Shown here one piece after another: positions 10,576 to 21,835 of a stretch of 43,587 bases of DNA. This DNA comes from Lojkania enalia (lineage: Eukaryota; Ascomycota; Dothideomycetes; Pleosporales). Made by a program: the position numbers and the translations under genes. The notes below the pieces were generated by a model. The model had not been told where the DNA came from. It saw nothing but the letters and a program-made list of their open reading frames with translations, and ran no database searches. The stretch is from assembly GCA_010094045.1 (NCBI GenBank), contig ML986628.1, forward strand, positions 252,937 through 296,523, written 5' to 3'. Every line of letters starts with the position of its first letter. The first letter of the stretch is position 1.

Positions 10576-12447
10576 ACGTACAGCACAAGCGAGCTGATCA
10601 CCCAAGCGAGCTGATTATAATGCTAAGACCACACCAAAATCGCGACTACTTTTCGCAAAATATTATACTTTCTTGTATTCTATCGTACTATATAGTATAG
10701 TAGCCTATTCTTCTATATCTATAGCATCATTTTTACACGTCCGCGAGTTATACCTAGCCTCGCTGTACTGCCTGCAGCACCTTTAAGTCGGCTGGCCTCT
10801 ATCAACGCGCGCCTTCTTCCTACCCTTCTTCCTATCAGTACGAGCGCTAAACTCTTTTAGAGCAGTCAATCGAGCGCCTTCTTCAATTGTTAGGTTGCCT
10901 TCCTTCTGTACACGCTTTCTTTTATGCGATCGACGTTGTGTAGCGGCCTTATTAGCTGCTTAAAGCTCAGCAACCTAAGCGTGTAATAGTACGTTTTCAT
11001 GTATTATATACGCAGCACCCTTTGTAAACTGTTTAAACGCCTCTACTATTAAAGTAGGCGAGCTATCTAGGTGCTTTTAAACTCTTGATCGAACGTACGC
11101 AGATTAAGACCCAAATTCGATAGGATTACTTAGTATTTTTAACTCCTAAGGGGTATCTTCGACCGCAGGGGGTGTTAGCGTACGTAGTCGAACTTCGAGC
11201 TTTGATAGTACTATATCTAGGTCGAATAGAACTAGGCCAGCGCCTCGAAAGCTACTTAGGATATTACTCTTCGTAATTGCTGCGTCAAAAGCTGCTTTAA
11301 AATAGGGTAAGAACTCGATTTTTATAATGTGGTTGATATAACCGCGCATTAGCTACTCGACTTAGCGCCCGTACGCAGTCTTTAAAGGCGAGAAATAACC
11401 TATATCTAGTAGCTGCAGCAGGTGCGACGAATGTAGAGGCATATAGAGAGTAATAATATTCTTTTCCTCGCAGAGCTGCCTAAATTCAAGCGAGTCGTGG
11501 CTCTTATAGCTGTTGAGAATTAGCAATCGATGTGTACTAATAGTACAATCCTTTATATGCGCGTTAAAGTACTTTAACTACTTAATACTAACATTATTTG
11601 TCGTCCAGCCGTTATCAGTAACCTGTATAGCCCAGGTTGGTGGAATATCGTCTTCTTTATACTATATAGAGAGGTGGTAGGTGCCTGCAAAGATAATAAA
11701 AGGTAGTATCACCTATCCTATCGCGTTGATGCCCTGGATAACTGTAGTCCACTCGCGATTGCCTGGCTGGAGCTGCTTTAGTCGATTCCGTCTCTCAGAG
11801 CTAGTAACTACTACTCCTGTCGATATTACGCCTATTATAAAGCCTGATTTGTTAAAGTTGTACGTATCTTCGTTAACGATACCGTACTTAGCCTTTATAT
11901 TCTGTACAAGGCAGAACCAGCCTCCTATAACCTTAGGATCCTCGTATTTAGCTCTTAAATAGTCGTACTTTTAATTAAATTTAACCTTAAGCTCAGGCGT
12001 ACGTTTAATAAAGTTCTCTGCCCAGTTCTTTCTAACCTAGCTAGTAGAGCGCGCAGCTAGTAGTAAATTAGCTATATCTTAAATAGCAGCAAGCCGCGGC
12101 GGAAATCCTCTTATATCTAGATCTAGTATATACTAAATAATTACCTACTCCTCAGTCTTACTGAGCTTTATTAAATTAGGCCGGCAATCGCGTTGTGGAG
12201 CTGTTCCTCGCCTTCGTGTACTAAGTATACTTTAGGAGATATTATAGATTGATGCAATACGACGCATAGTTAGTATTACGTCTTATTAAAGAGCTTAGAG
12301 TGCAAGCTGTATTCTAGCTTCTTTCTAAATTGATTCTGCAGTTGTTGGTTATAGTATAATACTGTAAAGTATAATTATCGCGATTTTAGTAGGGTCTTAG
12401 CATCATGATCAGCTCGCTTGGGTGATCAGCTCGCTTGTGCTGTACGT
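10576..12447 (-). mobile_element. Pogo-1 copy 3, complete (1872 bp), least degraded
   Basis: The inverted termini are ACGTACAGCACAAGCGAGCT at 10576 and its reverse complement ending at 12447, with TA duplications at 10574-10575 and 12448-12449. Each end has two AAGCGAGCTGAT repeats exactly 17 bp apart. The empty site is in the Gypsy-A copy at about 42284-42294. GC content and CpA/TpG content are clearly higher than in copies 1 and 2, so it is probably a younger insertion or had fewer RIP cycles. With copy 2 it makes a 1.87-kb inverted repeat around a 27-bp spacer. Confidence 0.95.
10663..12320 (-). pseudogene. Pogo/Fot-family DDE transposase, RIP-inactivated (Pogo-1 copy 3)
   Basis: This is a DDE transposase of the Tc1/mariner pogo group, about 550 codons. 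In order it shows: an N-terminal helix-turn-helix starting EARIQLAL; a second DNA-binding part with RTPELKVKFN; the catalytic core with YNFNKSGFIIG (first Asp now Asn, about 11851-11859), VTDNGWTTNN (second Asp kept, 11614-11616) and LLILNSYKSHDS (third Asp now Asn, about 11514); then PLHSSHLLQLLDIGYFSPLK. A 67-codon open stretch (11146-11349) starts MRGYINHIIKIEFLPYF and continues with SFRGAGLVLFDLDIVLSKL, typical of fungal pogo proteins. The C-terminus has a zinc-knuckle pattern C-x2-C-x4-H-x4-C with the second Cys and the His now Tyr. Stops are at Trp/Gln codons. The start codon was not found. Confidence 0.92.
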
Positions 12448-14359
12448 TATAATCCTAAGCCTTTTTAATATTAGCCTTTATTATTTTCTAGGCTATATAT
12501 ATATAAGTTACTAGAGTTAAAGCGTTCTTATAATTTAATTTATCTATTACAGTAATAGAATTAATAGAATATTTCTAATCCTAACTTTAATAGGGCTTAA
12601 ATCTATATAGGATCTAATATAGAGATATTTTAATAGTTATATAGAGTAGAATTACTTATACTCGGTTGATTATAGGTAATAGAGAACTCTAGTTATCTTA
12701 GTAGAAGGATATAAAAGGACGCAGTCTCTAATTAATATACTTATTTATAATCTCTATCTATCCGTTAATCTCTTTATAATAAATAGTAGATAGTTTAATC
12801 TTTACGCCTAAAATATAGTAGAATTCGGACTAGAAACTAGATATAAACTAAGGTCTTTAGTCTAAAATAATAGTTTCGGGTATATAGCTAAAATAATATA
12901 CCTATTAAATAAATAATTCGGCTATTCCCTATATATTAATTATATAATAGTAGAGAATAGATATAACTTATTTAGATAGGCGATTAATTACTACTATAAT
13001 CTAATTATATCTAGACTTATTTATAAGAAAATTTTTAAAGTTAATATATAAGTATTATATTAGTTAATTTAGTATAAGAAGTAGATAGATAAAATCTAGG
13101 GTTTAGGTTTATATTAGATAAACTTTATAATATAGAATATAATTCTATATATATCGTTTATAAGTAGCCTTTATATCCTTCTAGTAGTATTTCTAAGATA
13201 GTAACTAATAGGTTTTAATAGCACTTAGGTATATAGAGGATACTTAATTATAAGCCTTTTATATAAGTTATATATATAGACCTAAATCTAATAGAATATA
13301 TAAGTAATTATCGTAGAGGAGTAGTCTATTCTCTATCTAATACTTATAGGGTAAAAGTATACGTTCTTATATAAAGGAGACTTAGTTTTCCTATAATAAT
13401 ACGTTAATTAACTCTAGAGAGTCTAATAATATAACCTACTTCTAACCTTTAAAAATATTTAGTATAACCGCTTAAATTATTATTTAGATAATATAGAACT
13501 AGGCTAATTTAGTATTAATTTAGGGGTAAAGTTAATATAGTCTAAATAAGACTCTTAACTAGTTATTAGTTTAAACTACTTTTAAGTTTTCTATATCTTA
13601 TTTATAATAACTAAGAATATCTACTCTAGTATTATTCTTACCTAAGGTATACTTAATTTAGAACTAATACTAAACTAATTTCTTAGTCTAATAATCTTAA
13701 TAAGTATTAAGTACTTTTATAGTTATAAAATATTTAAGTAAGTAATAATCGGTATATACTAGAGTTCTAGTAGCTACTAAAGTAAGTTCTACTCTTTATT
13801 ACTTAAATATAGTAATAATTGCGAATAGTTTCTTATTATAAATCTTTTAGTTTAGTTCCGAACTAGATAGAACCTTACTATAAAATACTATAGGGTACTA
13901 TTTTCTATTAGAATATTTCTATAATAGTATACCTATAACTACTCTATTAGAGGTATTAGTTTCTATTTTTATTTCTAATATAGGGTTAAAGTAGTAGAAT
14001 ATAGGTATACTTAATAGAGCTGACTTTAATTTCTTAAAAGTAATATTATATTCTAAAGTCTATATAAAAGAGGTTATAAGATTCTATAATATAATAATTA
14101 GCTTTATAATATATAAGAATTCCGGTATAAACTATTAATAAAATCTAGTAAAACCTAAGAAGAATTTCACACCTATTATAGTAATAGGTAGCTGCTAGTT
14201 GCGTAGTACTTCTACCTTCTCTAAATTAACCTTAAAACCTTTATTTAAGAGGATATAGCTAAGATATTTAGTTTAGATAATATAGAATTCGCTCTTCTTA
14301 ATATTAACTTATAACTCTACTTAATATAATCTCTTAAGAACTTTCTTAACATAGATAGT
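12448..14359 (-). pseudogene. Gypsy-A copy 1: integrase and RNase H, broken
   Basis: It aligns with 42290-43587 for its first 1.3 kb. Read on the minus strand from 14354 down it gives the linker after reverse transcriptase (TKYLSYILLNKGFKVN), the RNase H region (YPIVFYSKVLSSSELK), then the integrase core with VVINRLSK and YYKEVNGQIEIINKYIN. These are standard Ty3/Gypsy landmarks. Trp and Gln stops are scattered throughout. It is cut off from reverse transcriptase by Gypsy-B at 14360, whose left duplication ATAGT is 14355-14359, and from the chromodomain by two Pogo-1 copies. Confidence 0.85.
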
Positions 14360-14899
14360 TGTTATAAATATAGAACGCTAAGAGGCACCGCCTCTGTAAC
14401 TAGGGCTTAATCCAACATTAGCTACTATAGAGGTCGACTCGGACGAGGACCGACAAGGTAATAATAGGTAGAAGTATATTAAGGACCAGTTATTAAATAG
14501 TAAGTAGTAGGACTGCGGGAACTGGGGAGATAATTAGTTAGATAATAAAGTATAGTATAACCTATATACGTGATTATAGTAGAAGTATTAGGTATAGCAG
14601 GACGAACCTGACAGATCTAACAGACCTAATAAGCTAAGCTTAGCAGTCTTAGACTTAGCTATATAAGACAGAAGATCTTTCTACTAAGATTAAATCCTTT
14701 ATAGTTATTCTCGCAGATTTATCTTATTACTCTATTAGACTTCTAAATATACTTGTTATATTTGAAGAACCGGCGAACCTAATACTCTCTCTTTACTAAA
14801 GCTACTACCTCTAACTAATCTAACGTAAATAAGACTCCAGCGCGTATATAACTGCAACAGTAGTTATTATATATACTAATAGTATATAGGTTAGTAATA
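14360..14899 (+). repeat. Gypsy-B 5' LTR (540 bp)
   Basis: Equal in length to 21296-21835 and differing by C/T and G/A. It starts TGTTATAAATATAGAACGC and ends GGTTAGTAATA. Confidence 0.95.
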
Positions 14900-14940
14900 T
14901 AATAACTACCTAATATTAAGAGAATAGAAACTATTTAAAG

Positions 14941-16990
14941 ATGTCTACTATATTATAAAGTTAAGTTATAATAACCTAAAGGCTGCAAGCTTTAGAAGAA
15001 GCTATAGTATAGAAAGTACAGGAACAGGAGACCTATATTATATAGATGTAACACGAGCTAGCCGCAGCTAAAGCCGACCTAGCTAAAGCTAAATAATAAG
15101 TATAAGTTAAGATAGCTTTACTAAGAAAGTTTAACGGTAAGAAAGAATATATTAACCCTTTTCTTATATTAATAGAACTATACTTTAGGTTTAATAGCAC
15201 GACCTTCTTCCTAGACAAGGATAAGATCTTAGCTATAATAATAAATATAGAAGAGATACCGCTAGTATAAGCCGAACTATTTATAGTAGATTAGCTGGAG
15301 AATAGAGGTAATATAAAGAAGACTAGAGAATCTACAGATAAACTCTTTAAGAGCTGGGAAGAATTTAAGAATAAGGTCTAAAATATTTTCGGAAAAGTAG
15401 ATATAAAATAGAAAGTATAAAGGAAGCTACTAAAGCTAACCTAGACTAAGAGGGTAATAGATTATACCGCAGAATTCTAAAGACTTAGTACTAGACTGGG
15501 ATAGAATAATAGTATATTAGTAGGAATCTTTTATAAAGGTCTTAAGGATAAGATTAAGGATAACCTAGTAAGAGAAGAAAGGCTAATAGAACTATTAGAA
15601 ATAATCGAATTAGCGGTCAGGATTAATAACTATTAACACGAGTAGGAGATAGAAAAATAATCTTAGCCGCAGATATTCGTGCTAGTAAAGAAGAAAAGTA
15701 AGACAGCGCTATAGGACGGTAATCTAATAGTCCTTGGAAAAGTCGAAAAGGACAAGAGAAAGAACTACTAATGATTAAGGATAAGTAATCTTAAGAAAGA
15801 AAGGCTTAAGGAGGGAGCATGCCTTCTATATAGATAGAAAGGGTACTATATAAAAGAATATCTAAATAAGAAGAAGGAAGCTTATATAATAACTGCGCAA
15901 CCTACTAATAGATACTAGTAACTAATAAGGTACTAGATATATTATATAAACGATAGATACAAAACGCACCGTTTAGTAAAAGAAAGAAGTAATTATTAGT
16001 TACAGCTAAAGAGGGTAGTAGTAGTTATTAGAAATATAGAGTATCTACTAGGTATACTAAGACTCGATAGTACGATAATCCTAGAAAGAATAAAGTAAAA
16101 AAAGTACTAGATCTATAATAAAACGTACTAGATAAGGTTATACCCCTAGAAATACTAGAACGTTCCGTTTAAAGAAGTAATGTTCTAAGATAGCTAGAAT
16201 ATACTAGAAACTGTAGTAAAATTAGTAGAGAAGATTACAAACAAAGAAATATTCGAGTATATATAAGAGATATACTAAGGCTACCCTATAGAACTAGCGA
16301 AAGGTAAGAAAGGGAAATATATACTACCCTATAAGAACAGCTATAAAAAAGATTAGGCCAGCTATTATCAGGACAATTACTGGATATATAAAGGTATTAA
16401 GATAAAACTAGAAGTATAGCTTAGAATAGATATATAATTATCGCTAAGAATTTTACTATCTTAAGATAAAATAGAAGATTATGTAGAAAATAGGTACTAT
16501 TAGATTTGTGGAAGTCTAATTTACCTTAGAATAGAGTATCTATACCAGCTTAGTAAAATTGTTATAGAAGCTAAAGAGCTGAGGAAGATAGTTTTAGAGG
16601 TAAGGGAGATATAAGGGGATATTAGAGGATAACTTAACATTACAGCTCGTAAGATAATAGGAGTAAGTATACCTAAAGAGGAGGAACATCCTAAGAATAA
16701 TATATATTTAGAGAAATATAAAGTATTAAGCTGGAAATAATATATAGTTAGATACTAGTACTACTAAAATATATTTAAAGTATTTAGATAGTAAGAATTA
16801 GATAAGAACTACCAACTAATTAAATAGTAATAGTATTTCTTAGAATAGAAGTATAAGATATATAGTAAGTAAGTAAAGGCCGCTTACGCCTAAAAACTAT
16901 AGATAAGGTATAGTATAGATAGATATCTACTATATAGAGGAGAAAAGGAGAAGATAGGATTCTTCTTACCTTAGTTAAAAAACTAAGCAG
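14941..16990 (+). pseudogene. Gypsy-B gag, RIP-inactivated
   Basis: The capsid gene begins at an ATG at 14941 (MSTIL), in frame with the rest. An N-terminal charged helix (RLQALEEAIV, then HELAAAKADLAKAK) precedes the capsid region, with LLRKFNGKKEYINPFLILIE and later GIFYKGLKDKIKDNLVREER. A zinc knuckle follows at 15820-15861 with the spacing C-x2-C-x4-H-x4-C, but it reads C-x2-Y-x4-Y-x4-Y: three of four metal ligands became Tyr, as RIP does to TGC and CAC codons. Stops are TAG/TAA at Trp/Gln positions. The gag/pol border is not clear, so the right edge is approximate. Confidence 0.8.
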
Positions 16991-17039
16991 CTCCTAAAGT
17001 AATAGCTATACTAAGGAATTGGGTAGGAAAGCTGTTAGA

Positions 17040-20000
17040 AGGGTTACTAGTATAGTACCTTTATATATAGTACTCCAAGCAGAGTTCGACGGGAGGAAGC
17101 TTAGAATACTACTCGATAGTAGAGTTTTAGACATGTTTATATTAGCGTAATAGGTTTATAAGAATAATATAGAGTAGAGGGAAAAAGTAGTACTTTATAC
17201 GATATACCTAGTAGATAATAAGCTAATAGACTATAGTAGAGGAGTCGTACTAATAGAAACTAAGAAGCGAGCGCTTAATATTATAGGATATACTAATATA
17301 AGAAGTATTAATATTATAAACCTAGGAAAATTTAATATATTACTAGGTATAAACTAGCTAGCTAAATATAATCCTAGAGTAGATTAGTAGTAAAGGATAG
17401 TTTATAGGCTATAGAGCTGATCTAAGATAGAACGGGTAGTAAGATAGTATAAAGTAAGGCGTCCTTTAAGTCTACAGTTAATATAGAGAGTATTAGCAGC
17501 TATAATAGCGAAACATCTAAAAAGAATAAAATAGATACTAGGTATTATTATAGTTCGAAAAGTGTATAAAGAACTATAGGATAATAGTATACTCTAAAAA
17601 ATCTAAAAGGATTACAGCGAATTTATAGAGCTATATAAAGAAGTAGAAAATAGAGGGTTACCTAAGTATAAGGAATACAACTATAAAATTATTATTAAGG
17701 ATGAAAAGAAGCTAAAACCTAGTCTAATATATAACTTAAACTAAGAATAAAGAGAAGAACTTAGGAAGTACATCTAAAAGAATTTGGTAAAAGGGTATAT
17801 ACAACTAAGCTAGAGTAAAATAGTATTACTAATATTATTCGTACCTAAGAAAAACGGTAAACTAAGGTTATATATAGACTATAGATAGCTGAATAACGCA
17901 ACTAAGAAAAATAGATACCTATTACCTAGGATAATAGAACTTATAAGTTAGTTATAAAGAGTTAAGTAGTTTATAAAGTTTAATATAAGAGAAGGATACT
18001 ACTAAATTCGGATAAAGAAGGGCTATAAATAGAAAACGGCATTTAAGATAAGAGAAGATCTTTTTAAATACCTAGTAATACTATTTAGACTTATAAATAT
18101 ACTAGTAACCTTCTAAGCAGTTATAAATAATACGTTAAGGGAATACTTAGATATATTTATAATAGTATACCTAGATAATATTCTAGTCTATATAAATAGA
18201 TCGCTAAGAGAGTATAAAGAATATATTAGAAAAGTACTAGAGAAACTATAGGAGTATAAGTTACTTATAGCTCTAGAAAAATGCGAGTTTTATAAGATAG
18301 GAATAGGGTTCTTAGGGTTCTAAATATCTAGAGACGGTATCGAGATGGAATAAGAAAAGGTTAAAGTAATACTAGAATAGCTAGTATCTACTTTAGTTAA
18401 ATAAGTCTAATCTTTTCTAGGCTTCGCGAATTTCTACAGGAAATTTATAAGTAGGTACTCTAGAGTAGTAGCACCCTTAATAGAGATTACTAAAAAAGAA
18501 AAAGGGTTTAAGTAGTAAGAAGCGTAGTAAAAAGCCTTTAAAGAACTAAAAGCTTGCTTTACCTTAGTATTAATACTAAGAATGCTAGACTTAGAAAAGT
18601 AATTCTAAGTAGAAATAGATGCTTTAGATAAAGTAATAGGCGCTTACTTAAGCTAGTAAAACGAAGACGGAAAGTAGAAGCTACGAGCCTACTTTTTAAG
18701 AAAAATAAAACTAGAAGAACTTAACTACGACGTATATAATAAGGAACTATTAGTAATAGTTAAAGTGTTAAGGGAATAGCGAGTATATCTAATAGAAACT
18801 AAATACCTATTTAAAGTCTAGATAGATTATAAGAACCTTATATACTTTATAATAATAAAAGAACTTATAGGAAGATAAATACGATAGGTAGAACGGTTAG
18901 TAGACTACAACTTTAAAATAACGTACTAGAAAGGGTTAGAAAATATAGTAGTAGATATACTAAGTCGTAGAGCCGACTATATAACTAAAAAAAAATATAA
19001 AAGAGATATAATCCTAAAATAAGAATTAAATAGATCCCTTATATATAACTACCTATAAGTCGCCCAAGTTATAAAACTAACTATACTAGAGTAAAACTAG
19101 TAATAGAAGTTAAGAGATATATAGATAGTAGAGTAATATCTAATAAGTAGTAATAAAGTAAAAGTAATTAAAAATGCAACTTAGAAACAACTATATATAT
19201 ACCCGTACGTATAAAAGCGGATAATAAAAGAATTATATAAATCGCTAGAATAGGGGCACCTAAGAGTAGTAGAGATAGAGTAAAGGCTAAAGAAGAGTTT
19301 TACCCTTACCAACGTGAGAAAAGAAGTATAAGACGTACTGAATAAGTATTTAGAATGTGGAAAGAATAAGGCTACGAGGTATAAACTTTATAAATTCTTA
19401 TAGCTATTAGAAGTACTTAAAGAACTATAGGAATAGATTATAATTAACTTCGTAACTAAGTTACTAGAGTTAGTAGAACTAGAGTTAGAAAGAAGATGTA
19501 ATACGATTATAAACGTAGTAGATCGGTTAATAAAATATATATACTTTAGACTAGTATTAGAAACTATAATAGTACCTAAACTAGTATATAAGTTATTATA
19601 TATAGTATTTGCGGAGTATAAAGTTCTAAAGTATATTACCTTAGATAGAGATAAGTTATTTACATCTAAGTACTAGTAAGGATAGATAAGAAAGATAGGA
19701 ATCTAATAATAGATGTTAACCAGCTTCTACCTATAAATAGACGGTTAGATAGAATAAGTTAACTAGAGTCTAGAAATATATCTAAGGATATATATTAACA
19801 AATAATAAGATAATTAGGTTAAATTGTTACCTATAGTATAGATAGCCTATAATAGAACAACCTAAAGTATAATAGGAACTATACTCTTTAAAGCTAACTA
19901 TAAACGAAAAGCCGTTATATATTAGGAATAGAATAAGAAAGAGTCTCCAGTTCTACTAGTAGACTAGAAAGCTAGAGAAATAAAAAAAATCCACGATTAG

Positions 20001-20480
20001 CTTAGGGAAAAGATTTAGTTAAGAAACCTTAAAATAATAGAATAAGCTAATAAACTAAGGGTTAAAAGACTAACCTTTAAGAAAAGAAGTAAAGTTTTTC
20101 TATTAACAAAAAACTTAAAGACTAAGAGGCCTATAAAAAAGTTAGATTATAAGAGGATAGAACTATTTCTAATTAAGGAATAGGTTAGACCTATAAATTT
20201 TAAACTAAGGCTACTAGAAAATATAAAAATATACCCAGTATTTTATAAATTAAAACTAGAACCAGCACCGAATAATATACTACTATAAGAAACTATTAAT
20301 ATAGAACTAGAATAGGAATATAAAGTAGAATATATACTAGTAAAGAAACGATTCGGACGTTAGTAGAAATATCTAGTAAAGTAGGAAGGATACCTATAGG
20401 AGGAAAGTTTATAGAAACTAGTATAGAATCTAACTAACTGTGTTACGAAGTTGAAGGAGTTTTACTAGAAGGCTAGAATA
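17040..20480 (+). pseudogene. Gypsy-B pol with chromodomain, RIP-inactivated
   Basis: Domains in order: a protease-like region (about 17060-17400, LLDSRVLDMF, where the family has D-S/T-G); reverse transcriptase (about 17690-18400, with FVPKKNGKLRLYIDYR and YLDNILVY at 18168-18191, the second catalytic Asp now Asn); RNase H (about 18540-18900, VEIDALDKVIGAYL); integrase (about 19220-20000, with a remnant of the zinc-binding region near LECGKNKATRYK, then IINFVTKL and NVVDRLIKY); and a chromodomain (about 20330-20480, RFGR**KYLVK*EGYL with stops where aromatic-cage Trp codons stood). Nearly all stops are explained by TGG or CAA/CAG codons. This is a clear Ty3/Gypsy chromovirus order. Confidence 0.9.
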
Positions 20481-20549
20481 ATAGGTCGTTAAGTAGAGCC
20501 TAGTTAGGAAGTAATAGCAGTAGTAATATAGAAGGAGCCTCTTATATAG

Positions 20550-21110
20550 AACTTAGAGCGATAGTAGAAAGCGCCTTAGATACAGCAGACCTCCTCTCCT
20601 CTTCCTCCAACTTCTCTTACTCTTCTATTAACTTCACCTCTCGTTTACCAAGATTAAGACTATACTCCTCTAAAGAACGAATACGCTTCTTAGTACGTTT
20701 TAGATAAGAAAGAGCCGCCTAATAATAACACGCGGATTCCTTTAGGTAACGAATCCCCTCTTCCTTAATAGCTATAAAATCTCGATAGGTAGAAGTAGAC
20801 TTCTTATAGGCCTTTAATATATTCGCTAGGAAACGGCGAAGAGTACCCTTAGTTAGAGAAAGATCGCTGGACAAACCCTGAGAAAAATACTCTCTATATA
20901 TAGAAGAAAGGGTAGTATTATTATAGTAGTTGCGGTTTATAGACTAATAGTTTAAATAATAGTAAGGTGGATCTATTACAATATTTAGTAAAAGAATTAA
21001 GAAACTAGTACAGTAATTATAGGTAGAAGTATTCTCGCGTTAAACTTTTAGTATGGTAGAAGAGAAAAAAGAAGAAGAACCGGGCTATACTTGCGAGTTG
21101 AGTAGGACCT
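20550..21110 (-). pseudogene. Antisense reading frame in the Gypsy-B 3' region (coiled-coil-like)
   Basis: Between the chromodomain stop and the polypurine tract, the minus strand keeps a protein-like frame of about 190 codons with only about six TAG/TAA. It includes VIDPPYYYLNY, SIYREYFSQGLSSDLSLTKG, TLRRFLANILKAYKKST, then a charged helical end with LKRTKKRIRSLEEYSLNLGK and EKLEEEERRSAVSKALS. The heptad-like Leu and Lys/Glu pattern suggests a coiled coil. I know of antisense ORFs in this position in some plant Gypsy families, but no function. Start and stop are not certain. The plus-strand frame is Leu-rich, as expected opposite Lys/Glu codons, and less protein-like. Confidence 0.6.
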
Positions 21111-21295
21111 ACTAGAATATATAAAGTACTAACCCTAGAACGGGAAAATATAGATGCAGCCTTATAGTGTACCTATACTAAGTATATTAGAAGCTAGGAT
21201 AAGCTACTAATAATAGTAGAATACTACACCTAGATAGAATAGATAAGGTAATAGATTAGAGAGCTTCGAGATAAACCTATAGAAGGAGGAGTAGG

Positions 21296-21835
21296 TATTA
21301 TAAACACAGAACGCTAAGAAGCACCGCTTCTATAGCTAGAGCTTAATCTAATATTAGCTACTATAGAGGTTAACTTAGACGAGGACCGATAAGGTAATAA
21401 TAGGTAGAAGTATATTAGAGACTAGTTATTAAACAGTAAGTAATAGGACTGCGGGAACTAGGGAGATAATTAGTCGGATAATAAAGTATAGTATAACCTA
21501 TATATATAACTATAGTAGAAGTATTAGGTATAGTAGGACGAACCTAATAGACCTAATAGACCTAATAAGCTAGGCTTAACAGTCTTAGACTCGGCTATAT
21601 AAGACGGAAGATCTTTCTACTAAGATTAAATCCTTTATAGTTATTCTCGCAGATTTATCTTATTACTCTATTAGACTTCTAAATATACTTATTATATTTA
21701 AAGAACCGGCGAACCTAATACTCTCTCTTTACTAAAGCTACTACCTTTAACCAACCTAATATAAATAAGGCCCCAGCGTGTATACGACTGCAACGGCGGT
21801 CGTTATATATACTAACGGTATATAGGTTAGTAATA
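21296..21835 (+). repeat. Gypsy-B 3' LTR (540 bp)
   Basis: Partner of 14360-14899, preceded by the polypurine tract and followed by ATAGT. It starts TATTATAAACACAGAACGC, with the TG now TA. Confidence 0.95.

Larger units (their letters stand above)
14360..21835 (+). mobile_element. Gypsy-B copy 1, complete Ty3/Gypsy chromovirus (7476 bp)
   Basis: Two 540-bp LTRs enclose gag, pol with a C-terminal chromodomain, and a 3' region with an antisense reading frame. A perfect 5-bp duplication ATAGT lies at 14355-14359 and 21836-21840. It interrupts the reverse transcriptase of Gypsy-A copy 1 just after the YLNNILIYS motif. The left LTR keeps its TG start, while the right one reads TA. A polypurine tract, AGAAGGAGGAGTAGG, is at 21281-21295. 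No tRNA-type primer site was recognised after the left LTR. Stops in every domain show the element cannot make its own proteins. Confidence 0.95.

Noticed and set aside
11681..11962. 93-codon plus-strand ORF
   Set aside because: It lies opposite the Pogo-1 transposase, whose minus-strand frame is clearly the coding one. Its protein resembles nothing and is a shadow.
14900..14930. tRNA primer-binding site after the Gypsy-B 5' LTR
   Set aside because: No TGG-type complement to a tRNA 3' end is seen, nor after the Gypsy-C LTR. RIP may have erased it, or another priming mode may be used; I could not support a call.
15033..15218. 61-codon minus-strand ORF
   Set aside because: It is opposite the Gypsy-B gag frame, which is in register with the ATG at 14941 and has gag features. 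It is a chance open frame.
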